64,000 nt of DNA from assembly GCA_963580455.1 (NCBI GenBank), contig OY756962.1:14464001-14528000 (forward strand), given 5' to 3'. The notes under the pieces were generated by a model that was not told the DNA's origin, ran no database searches, and worked only from the letters and a program-made list of their open reading frames with translations. Origin of the DNA: Euonymus europaeus. Lineage: Eukaryota > Streptophyta > Magnoliopsida > Celastrales > Celastraceae. The position numbers and the translations under genes are program-made. Positions 37,587 through 51,475 of the stretch are shown here, piece by piece (positions within the stretch are counted from its first letter, which is position 1; the number at the start of each line of letters is the position of its first letter).

Positions 37587-40500
37587 GTTCAGCAACTTCG
37601 GACCAACAAAGTTGCTCGGGATACACTTTTTATTGTTCTTCTATGTCAAATTTAACGAGTATAAGCTTCCTAGATTATTTCGATGCAAAAACACCATCTT
37701 TCTATGACAAATGGACAGAACCGTCAAAAGCTCCTCCATAGAGAGAGTTGAGCAACTTCGGACCAACAAAGTTGCTCGGAATAAACTTTTTATTGTTCTT
37801 CTATGTCAAATTTTACGAGTGTAAGCTTCCTAGATTATTTCGATGCTAAAACACCATCTTTCTATGACAAATGGACAAAACCGTTAAAAGCTCCTCCATA
37901 GAGAGAGTTGAGCAACTTCGGACCATCAAAGTTGCTCGGTGTACACTTTTTATTGTTCTTCTATGTCAAATTTTATGAGTATAAGCTTCCAAGATTATTT
38001 CGATTCCAAATCACTAACTTTCTATGAGAAATGGACAAAACCGTTAAAAGCTCCTCCATAGAGAGAGTTGAGCAACTTCAAACCAACAAAGTTGCTCGGG
38101 ATACACTTTTTATTGTTCTTCTTTGACAAATTTTACGAGTATAAGCTTCCTAGATTATTTCGATGCTAAAACACCATCTTTCTATGACAAATGGACAAAA
38201 TCGTTAAAAGCCCCTCCATAGAGAGAGATGAGCAACTTCGGACCATCAAAGTTGCCCGGTGTACACTTTTTATTGTTCTTCGATGTCAAATTTTACGAGT
38301 ATAAGCTTCCAAGATTATTTCAATGCCAAAACACCAACTTTTTATCACAAATGGACAAAACCGTTAAAAGCTCCTACATAGAGAGAGTTGAGCAACTTCG
38401 GACCAACAAAGTTGCTTTGGATACACATTTTATTGTTCTTCTTTGTCAAATTTTACGAGTATAACCTTCGAAGATTATTTCGATGCTAAAACACCATCTT
38501 TGTTTGACAAATGGACAAAACCGTTAAAAGCTCCTCCATAGAGAGAGTTGAGCAACTTCGGACCATCAAAGTTGCTCGGTGTACACTTTTTATTGTTCTT
38601 CTATGTCAAATTTTATGAGTATAAGCTTTCAAGATTATTGCGATTCCAAATCACCAACTTTCTATGAGAAATGGACAAAACCGTTAAAATCTCCTACATA
38701 GAGAGAGTTGAGCAACTTCAGACCAACAAAGTTGCTCGGGATACACTTTTTATTGTTCTTCTTTGTCAAATTTTACGAGTATAAGTTTCCTAGATTATTT
38801 CGATGCTAAAACACCATCTTTCTATGACAAATGGACAAAACCGTTAAAAGCCCCTCCATAGAGAGAGTTGAGCAACTTTGGACCATCAAAGTTGCTCGGT
38901 GTACACTTTTTATTGTTATTCTATGTCAAATTTTATGATATAAGCTTCCAAGATTATTTCGATTCCAAATCACCAACTTTCTATGAGAAATAGACAAAAC
39001 CGTTAAAAGCTCCTCCATAGAAAGAGTTGAGTAACTTCGAACCATCAAAGTTGATCGATGTACACTTTTTATTGTTCTTCTATGTTAAATTTTATGAGTA
39101 TAAGCTTCCTAGATTATTTCGATGCTAAAACACCATCTTTCTATGACAAATGGACAAAATCGTTAAAAGCCCCTCCATAGAGAGAGTTGAGCAACTTCGG
39201 ACCATCAAAGTTGCTCGGTGTACACTTTTTATTGTTATTCTATGTCAAATTTTATGAGTATAAGCTTCCAAGATTATTTCGACGCCAAAACACCAACTTT
39301 TTATCACAAATGGACAAAACCGTTAAAAGCCCCTCCATAGAGAGAGTTGAGCAACTTCGGACCATCAAAGTTGCCCGGTGTACACTTTTTATTGTTCTTC
39401 TATGTCAAATTTTACGAGTATAAGCTTCCAAGATTATTTCAATGCCAAAACACCAACTTTTTATCACAAATGGACAAAACCGTTAAAAGCTCCTACATAG
39501 AGAGAGTTGAGCAACGTCGGACCAACAAAGTTGCTCGGGATACACTTTTTATTGCTCTTCTTTGTCAAATTTTACGAGTATAAGCTTCCTAGATTATTTC
39601 GATGCTAAAACACCATCTTTCTATGACAAATGGACAAAACCGTTAAAAGCCCCTCCATAGAGAGAGTTGAGCAACTTTGGACCATCAAAGTTGCTCGGTG
39701 TACACTTTTTATTGTTATTCTATGTCAAATTTTATGACTATAAGCATCCAAGATTATTCGATTCCAAATCACCAACTTTCTATGAGAAATGGACAAAACC
39801 GTTAAAAGCTCCCCCATATAGAGAGTTGAGCAACTTCGGACCATCAAAGTTGCTCGGTGTACACTTTTTATTGTTCTTCTATGTTAAATTTTACGAGTAT
39901 AAGCTTTCTAGATTATTTCGATGCCAAAAAATGAACTTTTTACGACAAATGGACAAAACCGTTAAAATCTCCTCCATAGAGAGTGTGGAGTAACTTCGAA
40001 CTGTCAAAGTTGCTCGATGTATATTTTTTATTGTTCTTTTATGTTAAATTTTATGAGTATAAGCTTCCTAGATTATTTCGACGCCAAAACACCAACTTTT
40101 TATCACAAATGGGCAAAACCGTTAAAAGCTCCTACATAGAGAGAGTTGAGCAACTTCAGACCAAAAAAGTTGCTCGGGATACACTCTTTATTGTTCTTCT
40201 TTGTCTAATTTTACGAGTATAAGTTTCCTAGATTATTTCGATGCTAAAACACCATCTTTCTATGACAAATGGACAAAACTGTTAAAAGCCCCTCCATAGA
40301 GAGAATTAAGCAACTTTGGACCATCAAAGTTGCTCGGTGTACACTTTTTATTACTATTCTATGTCAAATTTTATGAGTATAAGCTTCCTAGATTATTTCG
40401 ATGCCAAAAAAGGAACTTTTTACGACAAATGGACAAAACCGTTAAAATCTCCTCCATAGAGAGAGTTGAGCAACTTCGGACCATCACAGTTGCTCGGTGT

Positions 40501-43500
40501 ACACTTTTTATTGTTCTTCTATGTCAAATTTTACGAGTATAAGCTTCCAAGAATATTTCGATTCCAAATCACCAACTTTCTATGAGAAATAGACAAAACC
40601 GTTAAAAGCTCCTCCATAGAAAGAGTTGAGTAACTTCGAACCAACAAAGTTGCTCGGGATACACTTTTTATTGTTCTTCTTTGACAAATTTTACGAGTAT
40701 AAGATTCCGAGATTTTTTCGATTCTAAAACACCATCTTTCTATGACAAATGGACAAAACCCTAAAAAGCCCCTCCATAGAGAGAGTTGAGCAACTTCGGA
40801 CCATCAAAGTTGCTCGGTGTACACTTATTATTGTTCTTTTATGTCAAATTTTATGAGTATAAGCATCAAAGATTATTTCGATGCCAAAACAGCAACTTTT
40901 TATCACAAATGGACAAAACCGTTAAAATCTCCTACATAGAGAGAATTGAGCAACTTCGGACCAACAAATTTGCTCGGGATACACTTTTTATTGTTCTTCT
41001 TTGTCAAATTTTACGAGTATAAGCTTCCTAGATTATTTCGATGCTAAAACACCATCTTTCTATGACAAATGGACAAAATCGTTAAAAGCCCCTCCATAGA
41101 GAGAGTTGAGCAACTTCGGACCATCAAAGTTGCCCGGTGTACACTTTTTATTGTTCTTCGATGTCAAATTTTACGAGTATAAGCTTCCAAGATTATTTCA
41201 AAGCCAAAACACCAACTTTTTATCACAAATGGACAAAACCGTTAAAAGCTCCTACATAGAGAGAGTTGAGCAACTTCGGACCAACAAAGTTGCTCGGGAT
41301 AAACATTTTATTGTTCTTCTTTGTCAAATTTTAGGAGTATAACCTTCCTAGATTATTTCGATGCTAAAATACCATCTTTGTTTGACAAATGGACAAAACC
41401 GTTAAAAGCTCCTCCATAGAGAGAGTTGAGCAACTTCGGACCATCAAAGTTGCTCGGTGTACACTTTTTATTGTTCTTCTATGTCAAATTTTATGAGTAT
41501 AAGCTTTCAAGATTATTGCGATTCCAAATCACCAACTTTCTATGAGAAATGGACAAAACCGTTAAAATCTCCTACATAGAGAGAGTTGAGCAACTTCAGA
41601 CCAACAAAGTTGCTCGGGAAACACTTTTTATTGTTCTTCTCTGTCAAATTTTACGAGTATAAGTTTCCTAGATTATTTCGATGCTAAAACACCATCTTTC
41701 TATGACAAATGGACAAAACCGTTAAAAGCCCCTCCATAGAGAGAGTTGAGCAACTTTGGACCATCAAAGTTGCTCGGTGTACACTTTTTATTGTTATTCT
41801 ATGTCAAATTTTATGACTATAAGCTTCCAAGATTATTTCGATTCCAAATCACCAACTTTCTATGAGAAATAGACAAAACCGTTAAAAGCTCCCCCATAGA
41901 AAGAGTTGAGTAACTTCGAACCATCAAAGTTGCTCGATGTACACTTTTTATTGTTCTTCTATGTTAAATTTTATGAGTATAAGCTTCCTAGATTATTTCG
42001 ATGCTAAAACACCATCTTTCTATGACAAATGGACAAAATCGTTAAAAGCCCCTCCATAGAGAGAGTTGAGCAACTTCGGACCATCAAAGTTGCTCGGTGT
42101 ACACTTTTTATTGTTATTCTATGTCAAATTTTATGAGTATAAGCTTCCAAGATTATTTCGACGCCAAAACACCAACTTTTTATCACAAATGGACAAAACC
42201 GTTAAAAGCCCCTCCATAGAGAGAGTTGAGCAACTTCGGACCATCAAAGTTGCCCGGTGTACACTTTTTATTGTTCTTCTATGTCAAATTTTACGAGTAT
42301 AAGCTTCCAAGATTATTTCAATGCCAAAACACCAACTTTTTATCACAAATGGACAAAACCGTTAAAAGCTCCTACATAGAGAGAGTTGAGCAACTTCGGA
42401 CCGACAAAGTTGCTCGGGGTACACTTTTTATGTTCTTCTTTGTCAAATTTTACGAGTATAACCTTCCTAGATTATTTCGATGCTAAAACACCATCTTTGT
42501 TTGACAAATGGACAAAACCGTTAAAAGCTCCTCCATAGAGAGAGTTGAGCAACTTCGGACCATCAAAGTTGCTCGGTGTACACTTTTTATTGTTCTTCTA
42601 TGTCAAATTTTATGAGTATAAGCTTTCAAGTTTATTGCGATTCCAAATCACCAACTTTCTATGAGAAATGGACAAAACCGTTAAAATCTCCTACATAGAG
42701 AGAGTTGAGCAACTTCAGACCAACAAAGTTGCTCGGGATACACTTTTTATTGTTCTTCTTTGTCAAATTTTACGAGTATAAGTTTCCTAGATTATTTCGA
42801 TGCTAAAACACCATCTTTCTATGACAAATGGACAAAACCGTTAAAAGCCCCTCCATAGAGAGAGTTGAGCAACTTTGGACCATCAAAGTTGCTCGGTGTA
42901 CACTTTTTATTGTTATTCTATGTCAAATTTTATGACTATAAGCATCCAAGATTATTTCGATTCCAAATCACCAACTTTCTATGAGAAATGGACAAAACCG
43001 TTAAAAGCTCCTCCATATAGAGAGTTGAGCAACTTCGGACCATCAAAGTTGCTCGGTGGACACTTCTTATTGTTCTTCTATGTTAAATTTTACGAGTATA
43101 AGCTTTCTAGATTATTTCGATGCCAAAAAATGAACTTTTTACGACAAATGGACAAAACCGTTAAAATCTCCTCCATAGCGAGTATGGAGTAACTTCGAAC
43201 TATCAAAGTTGCTCGATGTACATTTTTTATTGTTCTTTTATGTTAAATTTTATGAGTATAAGCTTCCTAGATTATTTCGACGCCAAAACACCAACTTTTT
43301 ATCACAAATGGGCAAAACCGTTAAAAGCTCCTACATAGAGAGAGTTGAGCAACTTCAGACCAAAAAAGTTGCTCGGGATACACTCTTTATTGTTCTTCTT
43401 TGTCTAATTTTACGAGTATAAGTTTCCTAGATTATTTCGATGCTAAAACACCATCTTTCTATGACAAATGGACAAAACCGTTAAAAGCCCCTCCATAGAG

Positions 43501-43503
43501 AGA

Positions 43504-45096
43504 TTTAAGCAACTTCGGACCATCAAAGTTGCTCGGTGTACACTTTTTATTGATATTCTATGTCAAATTTTATGAGTATAAGCTTCCTAGATTATTTCGA
43601 TGCCAAAAAAGGAACTTTTTACGACAAATGGACAAAACCGTTAAAATCTCCTCCATAGAGAGAGTTGAGCAACTTCGGACCATCACAGTTGCTCGGTGTA
43701 CACTTTTTATTGTTCTTCAATGTCAAATTTTACGAGTATAAGCTTCCAAGAATACTTCGATGCCAAAACACCAACTTTTTATCACAAATGGACAAAACCG
43801 CTCCTCCATAGAGAGAGTTCAGCAACTTCGGACCAACAAAGTTGCTCGGGATACACTTTTTATTGTTCTTCTATGTCAAATTTTATGAGTATAAGCTTCC
43901 TAGATTATTTCGATGCAAAAACACCATCTTTCTATGACAAATGGACAGAACCGTCAAAAGCTCCTCCATAGAGAGAGTTGAGCAACTTCGGACCAACAAA
44001 GTTGCTCGGAATAAACTTTTTATTGTTCTTCTATGTCAAATTTTATGAGTGTAAGCTTTCTAGATTATTTCGATGCTAAAACACCATCTTTCTATGACAA
44101 ATGGACAAAACCGTTAAAAGCTCCTCCATAGAGAGAGTTGAGCAACTTCGGACCATCAAAGTTGCTCGGTGTACACTTTTTATTGTTCTTCTATGTCAAA
44201 TTTTATGAGTACAAGCTTCCAAGATTATTTCGATTCCAAATCACTAACTTTCTATGAGAAATGGACAAAACCGTTAAAAGCTCCTCCATAGAGAGAGTTG
44301 AGCAACTTCAAACCAACAAAGTTGCTCGGGATACACTTTTTATTGTTCTTCTTTGACAAATTTTACGAGTATAAGCTTCCGAGATTTTTTCGATTCTAAA
44401 ACACCATCTTTCTATGACAAATGGACAAAACCATTAAAAGCCCCTCCATAGAGAGAGTTGAGCAACTTCGGACCATCAAAGTTGCTCGGTGTACACTTAT
44501 TATTGTTCTTTTATGTCAAATTTTATGAGTATAAGCATCAAAGATTATTTCGATGCCAAAACAACAACTTTTTATCACAAATGGACAAAACCGTTAAAAT
44601 CTCCTACATAGAGAGAATTGAGCAACTTCGGACCAACAAATTTGGTCGGGATACACTTTTTATTGTTCTTCTTTGTCAAATTTTACGAGTATAAGCTTCC
44701 TAGATTATTTCGATGCTAAAACACCATCTTTCTATGACAAATGGACAAAATCGTTAAAAGCCCCTCCATAGAGAGAGTTGAGCAACTTCGGACCATCAAA
44801 GTTGCCCGGTGTACACTTTTTATTGTTCTTCGATGTCAAATTTTACGAGTATAAGCTTCCAAGATTATTTCAATGCCAAAACACCAACTTTTTATCACAA
44901 ATGGACAAAACCGTTAAAAGCTCCTACATAGAGAGAGTTGAGCAACTTCGGACCAACAAAGTTGCTCGGGATACACTCTTTATTGTTCTTCTTTGTCTAA
45001 TTTTACGAGTATAAGTTTCCTAGATTATTTCGATGCTAAAACACCATCTTTCTATGACAAATGGACAAAACCGTTAAAAGCCCCTCCATAGAGAGA
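43504..45096 (+). repeat. 10-mer HOR copy 1 (1,593 bp)
   Basis: Runs from class T at 43,504 through B, the 153-bp H (43,664-43,816), a D-like unit, a unit with GGAATAAAC, E/M-type units, N, R, a CAAATTTG unit and P, to the next T at 45,097. Length equals nine 160-bp monomers plus one of 153 bp. The first eight or so monomers recur immediately downstream. Confidence 0.8.
43664..43816 (+). repeat. 153-bp H-type monomer, copy 3
   Basis: 7-bp loss at 43,800/43,801, within the first 10-mer copy. It has CTTCAATGTC where the others have CTTCTATGTC. Confidence 0.88.
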
Positions 45097-46290
45097 TTTA
45101 AGCAACTTCGGACCATCAAAGTTGCTCGGTGTACACTTTTTATTGCTATTCTATGTCAAATTTTATGAGTATAAGCTTCCTAGATTATTTCGATGCCAAA
45201 AAAGGAACTTTTTACGACAAATGAACAAAACCGTTAAAATCTCCTCCATAGAGAGAGTTGAGCAACTTCGGACCATCACAGTTGCTCGGTGTACACTTTT
45301 TATTGTTCTTCTATGTCAAATTTTACGAGTATAAGCTTCCAAGAATACTTCGATGCCAAAACACCAACTTTTTATCACAAATGGACAAAACCGCTCCTCC
45401 ATAGAGAGAGTTCAGCAACTTCGGACCAACAAAGTTGCTCGGGATACACTTTTTATTGTTCTTCTATGTCAAATTTTATGAGTATATGCTTCCTAGATTA
45501 TTTCGATGCAAAAACACCATCTTTCTATGACAAATGGACAGAACCGTCAAAAGCTCCTCCATAGAGAGAGTTGAGCAACTTCGGACCAACAAAGTTGCTC
45601 GGAATAAACTTTTTATTGTTCTTCTATGTCAAATTTTACGAGTGTAAGCTTCCTAGATTATTTCGATGCTAAAACACCATCTTTCTATGACAAATGGACA
45701 AAACCGTTAAAAGCTCCTCCATAGAGAGAGTTGAGCAACTTCGGACCATCAAAGTTGCTCGGTGTACACTTTTTATTGTTCTTCTATGTCAAATTTTATG
45801 AGTATAAGCTTCCAAGATTATTTCGATTCCAAATCACTAACTTTCTATGAGAAATGGACAAAACCGTTAAAAGCTCCTCCATAGAGAGAGTTGAGCAACT
45901 TCAAACCAACAAAGTTGCTCGGGATACACTTTTTATTGTTCTTCGTTGACAAATTTTACGAGTATAAGCTTCCGAGATTTTTTCGATTCTAAAACACCAT
46001 CTTTCTATGACAAATGGACAAAACCATTAAAAGCCCCTCCATAGAGAGAGTTGAGCAACTTCGGACCATCAAAGTTGCTCGGTGTACACTTATTATTGTT
46101 CTTTTATGTCAAATTTTATGAGTATAAGCATCAAAGATTATTTCGATGCCAAAACAGCAACTTTTTATCACAAATGGACAAAACCGTTAAAATCTCCTAC
46201 ATAGAGAGAATTGAGCAACTTCGGACCAACAAATTTGCTCGGGATACACTTTTTATTGTTCTTCTTTGTCAAATTTTACGAGTATAAGCT
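45097..46290 (+). repeat. 10-mer HOR copy 2, incomplete
   Basis: Repeats the order of the preceding 10-mer from T through the R and CAAATTTG units. At about 46,300 it switches to TTCGATTCCAAATCACTAAC (class M) instead of continuing to P, which suggests an exchange into another unit. Private differences include GAGTATATGC near 45,481. Confidence 0.75.
45257..45409 (+). repeat. 153-bp H-type monomer, copy 4
   Basis: 7-bp loss at 45,393/45,394, 1,593 bp after copy 3, within the second 10-mer. Confidence 0.88.
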
Positions 46291-47329
46291 TCCTAGATTA
46301 TTTCGATTCCAAATCACTAACTTTCTATGAGAAATGGACAAAACCGTTAAAAGCTCCTCCATAGAGAGAGTTGAGCAACTTCAAACCAACAAAGTTGCTC
46401 GGGATACACTTTTTATTGTTCTTCTTTGTCAAATTTTACGAGTATAAGCTTCCTAGATTATTTCGATGCTAAAACACCATCTTTCTATGACAAATGGACA
46501 AAATCGTTAAAAGCCCCTCCATAGAGAGAGTTGAACAACTTCGGACCATCAAAGTTGCTCGGTGTACACTTTTTATTGTTATTCTATGTCAAATTTTATG
46601 AGTATAAGCTTCCAAGATTATTTCGACGCCAAAACACCAACTTTTTATCACAAATGGACAAAACCGTTAAAAGCCCCTCCATAGAGAGAGTTGAGCAACT
46701 TCGGACCATCAAAGTTGCCCGGTGTACACTTTTTATTGTTCTTCTATGTCAAATTTTACGAGTATAAGCTTCCGAGATTATTTCAATGCCAAAACACCAA
46801 CTTTTTATCACAAATGGACAAAACCGTTAAAAGCTCCTACATAGAGAGAGTTGAGCAACTTCGGACCAACAAAGTTGCTCGGGATACACTTTTTATTGTT
46901 CTTCTTTGTCAAATTTTACGAGTATAACCTTCCTAGATTATTTCGATGCTAAAACACCATCTTTGTTTGACAAATGGACAAAACCGTTAAAAGCTCCTCC
47001 ATAGAGAGAGTTGAGCAACTTCGGACCATCAAAGTTGCTCGGTGTACACTTTTTATTGTTCTTCTATGTCAAATTTTATGAGTATAAGCTTTCAAGATTA
47101 TTTCGATTCCAAATCACCAACTTTCTATGAGAAATGGACAAAACCGTTAAAAGCTCCTCCATAGAGAGAGTTGAGCAACTTCAAACCAACAAAGTTGCTC
47201 GGGATACACTTTTTATTGTTCTTCTTTGACAAATTTTACGAGTATAAGCTTCCGAGATTTTTTCGATTCTAAAACACCATCTTTCTATGACAAATGGACA
47301 AAACCATTAAAAGCCCCTCCATAGAGAGA
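46050..47329 (+). repeat. 8-mer segment between two R monomers (1,280 bp)
   Basis: Begins with R at 46,050 and contains M, a unit with GAACAACTTC, P near 46,690, Q near 46,964, a TTTCAAGATTATTTCGATTCC unit and N, before the next R at 47,330. N-R pairs at both ends match closely, so the 8-mer may be an exchange product of two R-bearing units. Confidence 0.7.
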
Positions 47330-47969
47330 GTTGAGCAACTTCGGACCATCAAAGTTGCTCGGTGTACACTTATTATTGTTCTTTTATGTCAAATTTTATG
47401 AGTATAAGCATCAAAGATTATTTCGATGCCAAAACAGCAACTTTTTATCACAAATGGACAAAACCGTTAAAATCTCCTACATAGAGAGAATTGAGCAACT
47501 TCGGACCAACAAATTTGCTCGGGATACACTTTTTATTGTTCTTCTTTGTCAAATTTTACGAGTATAAGCTTCCTAGATTATTTCGATGCTAAAACACCAT
47601 CTTTCTATGACAAATGGACAAAATCGTTAAAAGCCCCTCCATAGAGAGAGTTGAGCAACTTCGGACCATCAAAGTTGCCCGGTGTACACTTTTTATTGTT
47701 CTTCGATGTCAAATTTTACGAGTATAAGCTTCCAAGATTATTTCAATGCCAAAACACCAACTTTTTATCACAAATGGACAAAACCGTTAAAAGCTCCTAC
47801 ATAGAGAGAGTTGAGCAACTTCGGACCAACAAAGTTGCTCGGGATACACATTTTATTGTTCTTCTTTGTCAAATTTTACGAGTATAACCTTCCTAGATTA
47901 TTTCGATGCTAAAACACCATCTTTGTTTGACAAATGGACAAAACCGTTAAAAGCTCCTCCATAGAGAGA

Positions 47970-48123
47970 GTTGAGCAACTTCGGACCATCAAAGTTGCTC
48001 GGTGTACACTTTTTATTGTTCTTCTATGTCAAATTTTATGAGCTTTCAAGATTATTGCGATTCCAAATCACCAACTTTCTATGAGAAATGGACAAAACCG
48101 TTAAAATCTCCTACATAGAGAGA
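47970..48123 (+). repeat. 154-bp K-type monomer with 6-bp deletion
   Basis: TTTTATGAGCTTTCAAG near 48,035-48,051 lacks the usual TATAAG between GAG and CTTTC, removing the HindIII site. The only other copy is at 52,276. Confidence 0.85.
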
Positions 48124-48603
48124 GTTGAGCAACTTCAGACCAACAAAGTTGCTCGGGATACACTTTTTATTGTTCTTCTTTGTCAAATTTTACGAGTATA
48201 AGTTTCCTAGATTATTTCGATGCTAAAACACCATCTTTCTATGACAAATGGACAAAACCGTTAAAAGCCCCTCCATAGAGAGAGTTGAGCAACTTTAGAC
48301 CATCAAAGTTGCTCGGTGTACACTTTTTATTGTTATTCTATGTCAAATTTTATGACTATAAGCTTCCAAGATTATTTCGATTCCAAATCACCAACTTTCT
48401 ATGAGAAATAGACAAAACCGTTAAAAGCTCCTCCATAGAAAGAGTTGAGTAACTTCGAACCATCAAAGTTGCTCGATGTACACTTTTTATTGTTCTTCTA
48501 TGTTAAATTTTATGAGTATAAGCTTCCTAGATTATTTCGATGCTAAAACACCATCTTTCTATGACAAATGGACAAAATCGTTAAAAGCCCCTCCATAGAG
48601 AGA

Positions 48604-49722
48604 GTTGAACAACTTCGGACCATCAAAGTTGCTCGGTGTACACTTTTTATTGTTATTCTATGTCAAATTTTATGAGTATAAGCTTCCAAGATTATTTCGA
48701 CGCCAAAACACCAACTTTTTATCACAAATGGACAAAACCGTTAAAAGCCCCTCCATAGAGAGAGTTGAGCAACTTCGGACCATCAAAGTTGCCCGGTGTA
48801 CACTTTTTATTGTTCTTCTATGTCAAATTTTACGAGTATAAGCTTCCGAGATTATTTCAATGCCAAAACACCAACTTTTTATCACAAATGGACAAAACCG
48901 TTAAAAGCTCCTACATAGAGAGAGTTGAGCAACTTCGGACCAACAAAGTTGCTCGGGATACACTTTTTATTGTTCTTTTTTGTCAAATTTTACGAGTATA
49001 ACCTTCCTATATTATTTCGATGCTAAAACACCATCTTTGTTTGACAAATGGACAAAACCGTTAAAAGCTCCTCCATAGAGAGAGTTGAGCAACTTCGGAC
49101 CATCAAAGTTGCTCGGTGTACACTTTTTATTGTTCTTCTATGTCAAATTTTATAAGTATAAGCTTTCAAGATTATTGCGATTCCAAATCACCAACTTTCT
49201 ATGAGAAATGGACAAAACCGTTAAAATCTCCTACGAGAGAGAGTTGAGCAACTTCAGACCAACAAAGTTGCTCGGGATACACTTTTTATTGTTCTTCTTT
49301 GTCAAATTTTACGAGTATAAGCTTCCTAGATTATTTCGATGCTAAAACACCATCTTTCTATGACAAATGGACAAAACCGTTAAAAGCCCCTCCATAGAGA
49401 GAGTTGAGCAACTTTGGACCATCAAAGTTGCTCGGTGTACACTTTTTATTGTTATTCTATGTCAAATTTTATGACTATAAGCATCCAAGATTATTTCGAT
49501 TCCAAATCACCAACTTTCTATGAGAAATAGACAAAACCGTTAAAAGCTCCTCCATAGAAAGAGTTGAGTAACTTCGAACCATCAAAGTTGCTCGATGTAC
49601 ACTTTTTATTGTTCTTCTATGTTAAATTTTATGAGTATAAGCTTCCTAGATTATTTCGATGCTAAAACACCATCTTTCTATGACAAATGGACAAAATCGT
49701 TAAAAGCCCCTCCATAGAGAGA
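48604..49722 (+). repeat. 7-mer HOR copy 1 (1,119 bp)
   Basis: Runs from a GTTGAACAAC monomer through P (CTTCCGAG with TTTCAATGCC), Q, K and others. Private markers shared with copy 2 are CCTATATTATTTC near 49,006, TTTTATAAGTATAAGC near 49,148, and the 1-bp-shorter CTACGAGAGAGAG near 49,232. Confidence 0.85.
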
Positions 49723-50841
49723 GTTGAACAACTTCGGACCATCAAAGTTGCTCGGTGTACACTTTTTATTGTTATTCTATGTCAAATTTTATGAGTATAA
49801 GCTTCCAAGATTATTTCGACGCCAAAACACCAACTTTTTATCACAAATGGACAAAACCGTTAAAAGCCCCTCCATAGAGAGAGTTGAGCAACTTCGGACC
49901 ATCAAAGTTGCCCGGTGTACACTTTTTATTGTTCTTCTATGTCAAATTTTACGAGTATAAGCTTCCGAGATTATTTCAATGCCAAAACACCAATTTTTTA
50001 TCACAAATGGACAAAACCGTTAAAAGCTCCTACATAGAGAGAGTTGAGCAACTTCGGACCAACAAAGTTGCTCGGGATACACTTTTTATTGTTCTTCTTT
50101 GTCAAATTTTACGAGTATAACCTTCCTATATTATTTCGATGCTAAAACACCATCTTTGTTTGACAAATGGACAAAACCGTTAAAAGCTCCTCCATAGAGA
50201 GAGTTGAGCAACTTCGGACCATCAAAGTTGCTCGGTGTACACTTTTTATTGTTCTTCTATGTCAAATTTTATAAGTATAAGCTTTCAAGATTATTGCGAT
50301 TCCAAATCACCAACTTTCTATGAGAAATGGACAAAACCGTTAAAATCTCCTACGAGAGAGAGTTGAGCAACTTCAGACCAACAAAGTTGCTCGGGATACA
50401 CTTTTTATTGTTCTTCTTTGTCAAATTTTACGAGTATAAGCTTCCTAGATTATTTCGATGCTAAAACACCATCTTTCTATGACAAATGGACAAAACCGTT
50501 AAAAGCCCCTCCATAGAGAGAGTTGAGCAACTTTGGACCATCAAAGTTGCTCGGTGTACACTTTTTATTGTTATTCTATGTCAAATTTTATGACTATAAG
50601 CATCCAAGATTATTTCGATTCCAAATCACCAACTTTCTATGAGAAATGGACAAAACCGTTAAAAGCTCCTCCATATAGAGAGTTGAGCAACTTCGGACCA
50701 TCAAAGTTGCTCGGTGTACACTTCTTATTGTTCTTCTATGTTAAATTTTACGAGTATAAGCTTTCTAGATTATTTCGACGCCAAAAAATGAACTTTTTAC
50801 GACAAATGGACAAAACCGTTTAAATCTCCTCCATAGAGAGT
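49723..50841 (+). repeat. 7-mer HOR copy 2 (1,119 bp)
   Basis: Tandem copy of the preceding 7-mer at +1,119. It matches until about 50,650, where CATATAGAGAG and GAGAGTGTGGAG units replace the copy 1 continuation. CCAATTTTTTATC near 49,991 is a private change. Confidence 0.83.
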
Positions 50842-51322
50842 GTGGAGTAACTTCGAACTATCAAAGTTGCTCGATGTACATTTTTTTATTGTTCTTTTAT
50901 GTTAAATTTTATGAGTATAAGCTTCCTAGATTATTTCGACGCCAAAACACCAACTTTTTATCACAAATGGGCAAAACCGTTAAAAGCTCCTACATAGAGA
51001 GAGTTGAGCAACTTCAGACCAAAAAAGTTGCTCGGGATACACTCTTTATTGTTCTTCTTTGTCTAATTTTACGAGTATAAGTTTCCTAGATTATTTCGAT
51101 GCTAAAACACCATCTTTCTATGACAAATGGACAAAACCGTTAAAAGCCCCTCCATAGAGAGATTTAAGCAACTTCGGACCATCAAAGTTGCTCGGTGTAC
51201 ACTTTTTATTGCTATTCTATGTCAAATTTTATTAGTATAAGCTTCCTAGATTATTTCGATGCCAAAAAAGGAACTTTTTACGACAAATGGACAAAACCGT
51301 TAAAATCCCCTCCATAGAGAGA

Positions 51323-51475
51323 GTTGAGCAACTTCGGACCATCACAGTTGCTCGGTGTACACTTTTTATTGTTCTTCTATGTCAAATTTTATGAGTATAA
51401 GCTTCCAAGAATACTTCGATGCCAAAACACCAACTTTTTATCACAAATGGACAAAACCGCTCCTCCATAGAGAGA
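51323..51475 (+). repeat. 153-bp H-type monomer, copy 5
   Basis: 7-bp loss at 51,459/51,460. Here the next monomer starts GTTGAGCAAC, and N then R follow at once, so the D and GGAATAAAC units seen after copies 1-4 are missing. Confidence 0.87.
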
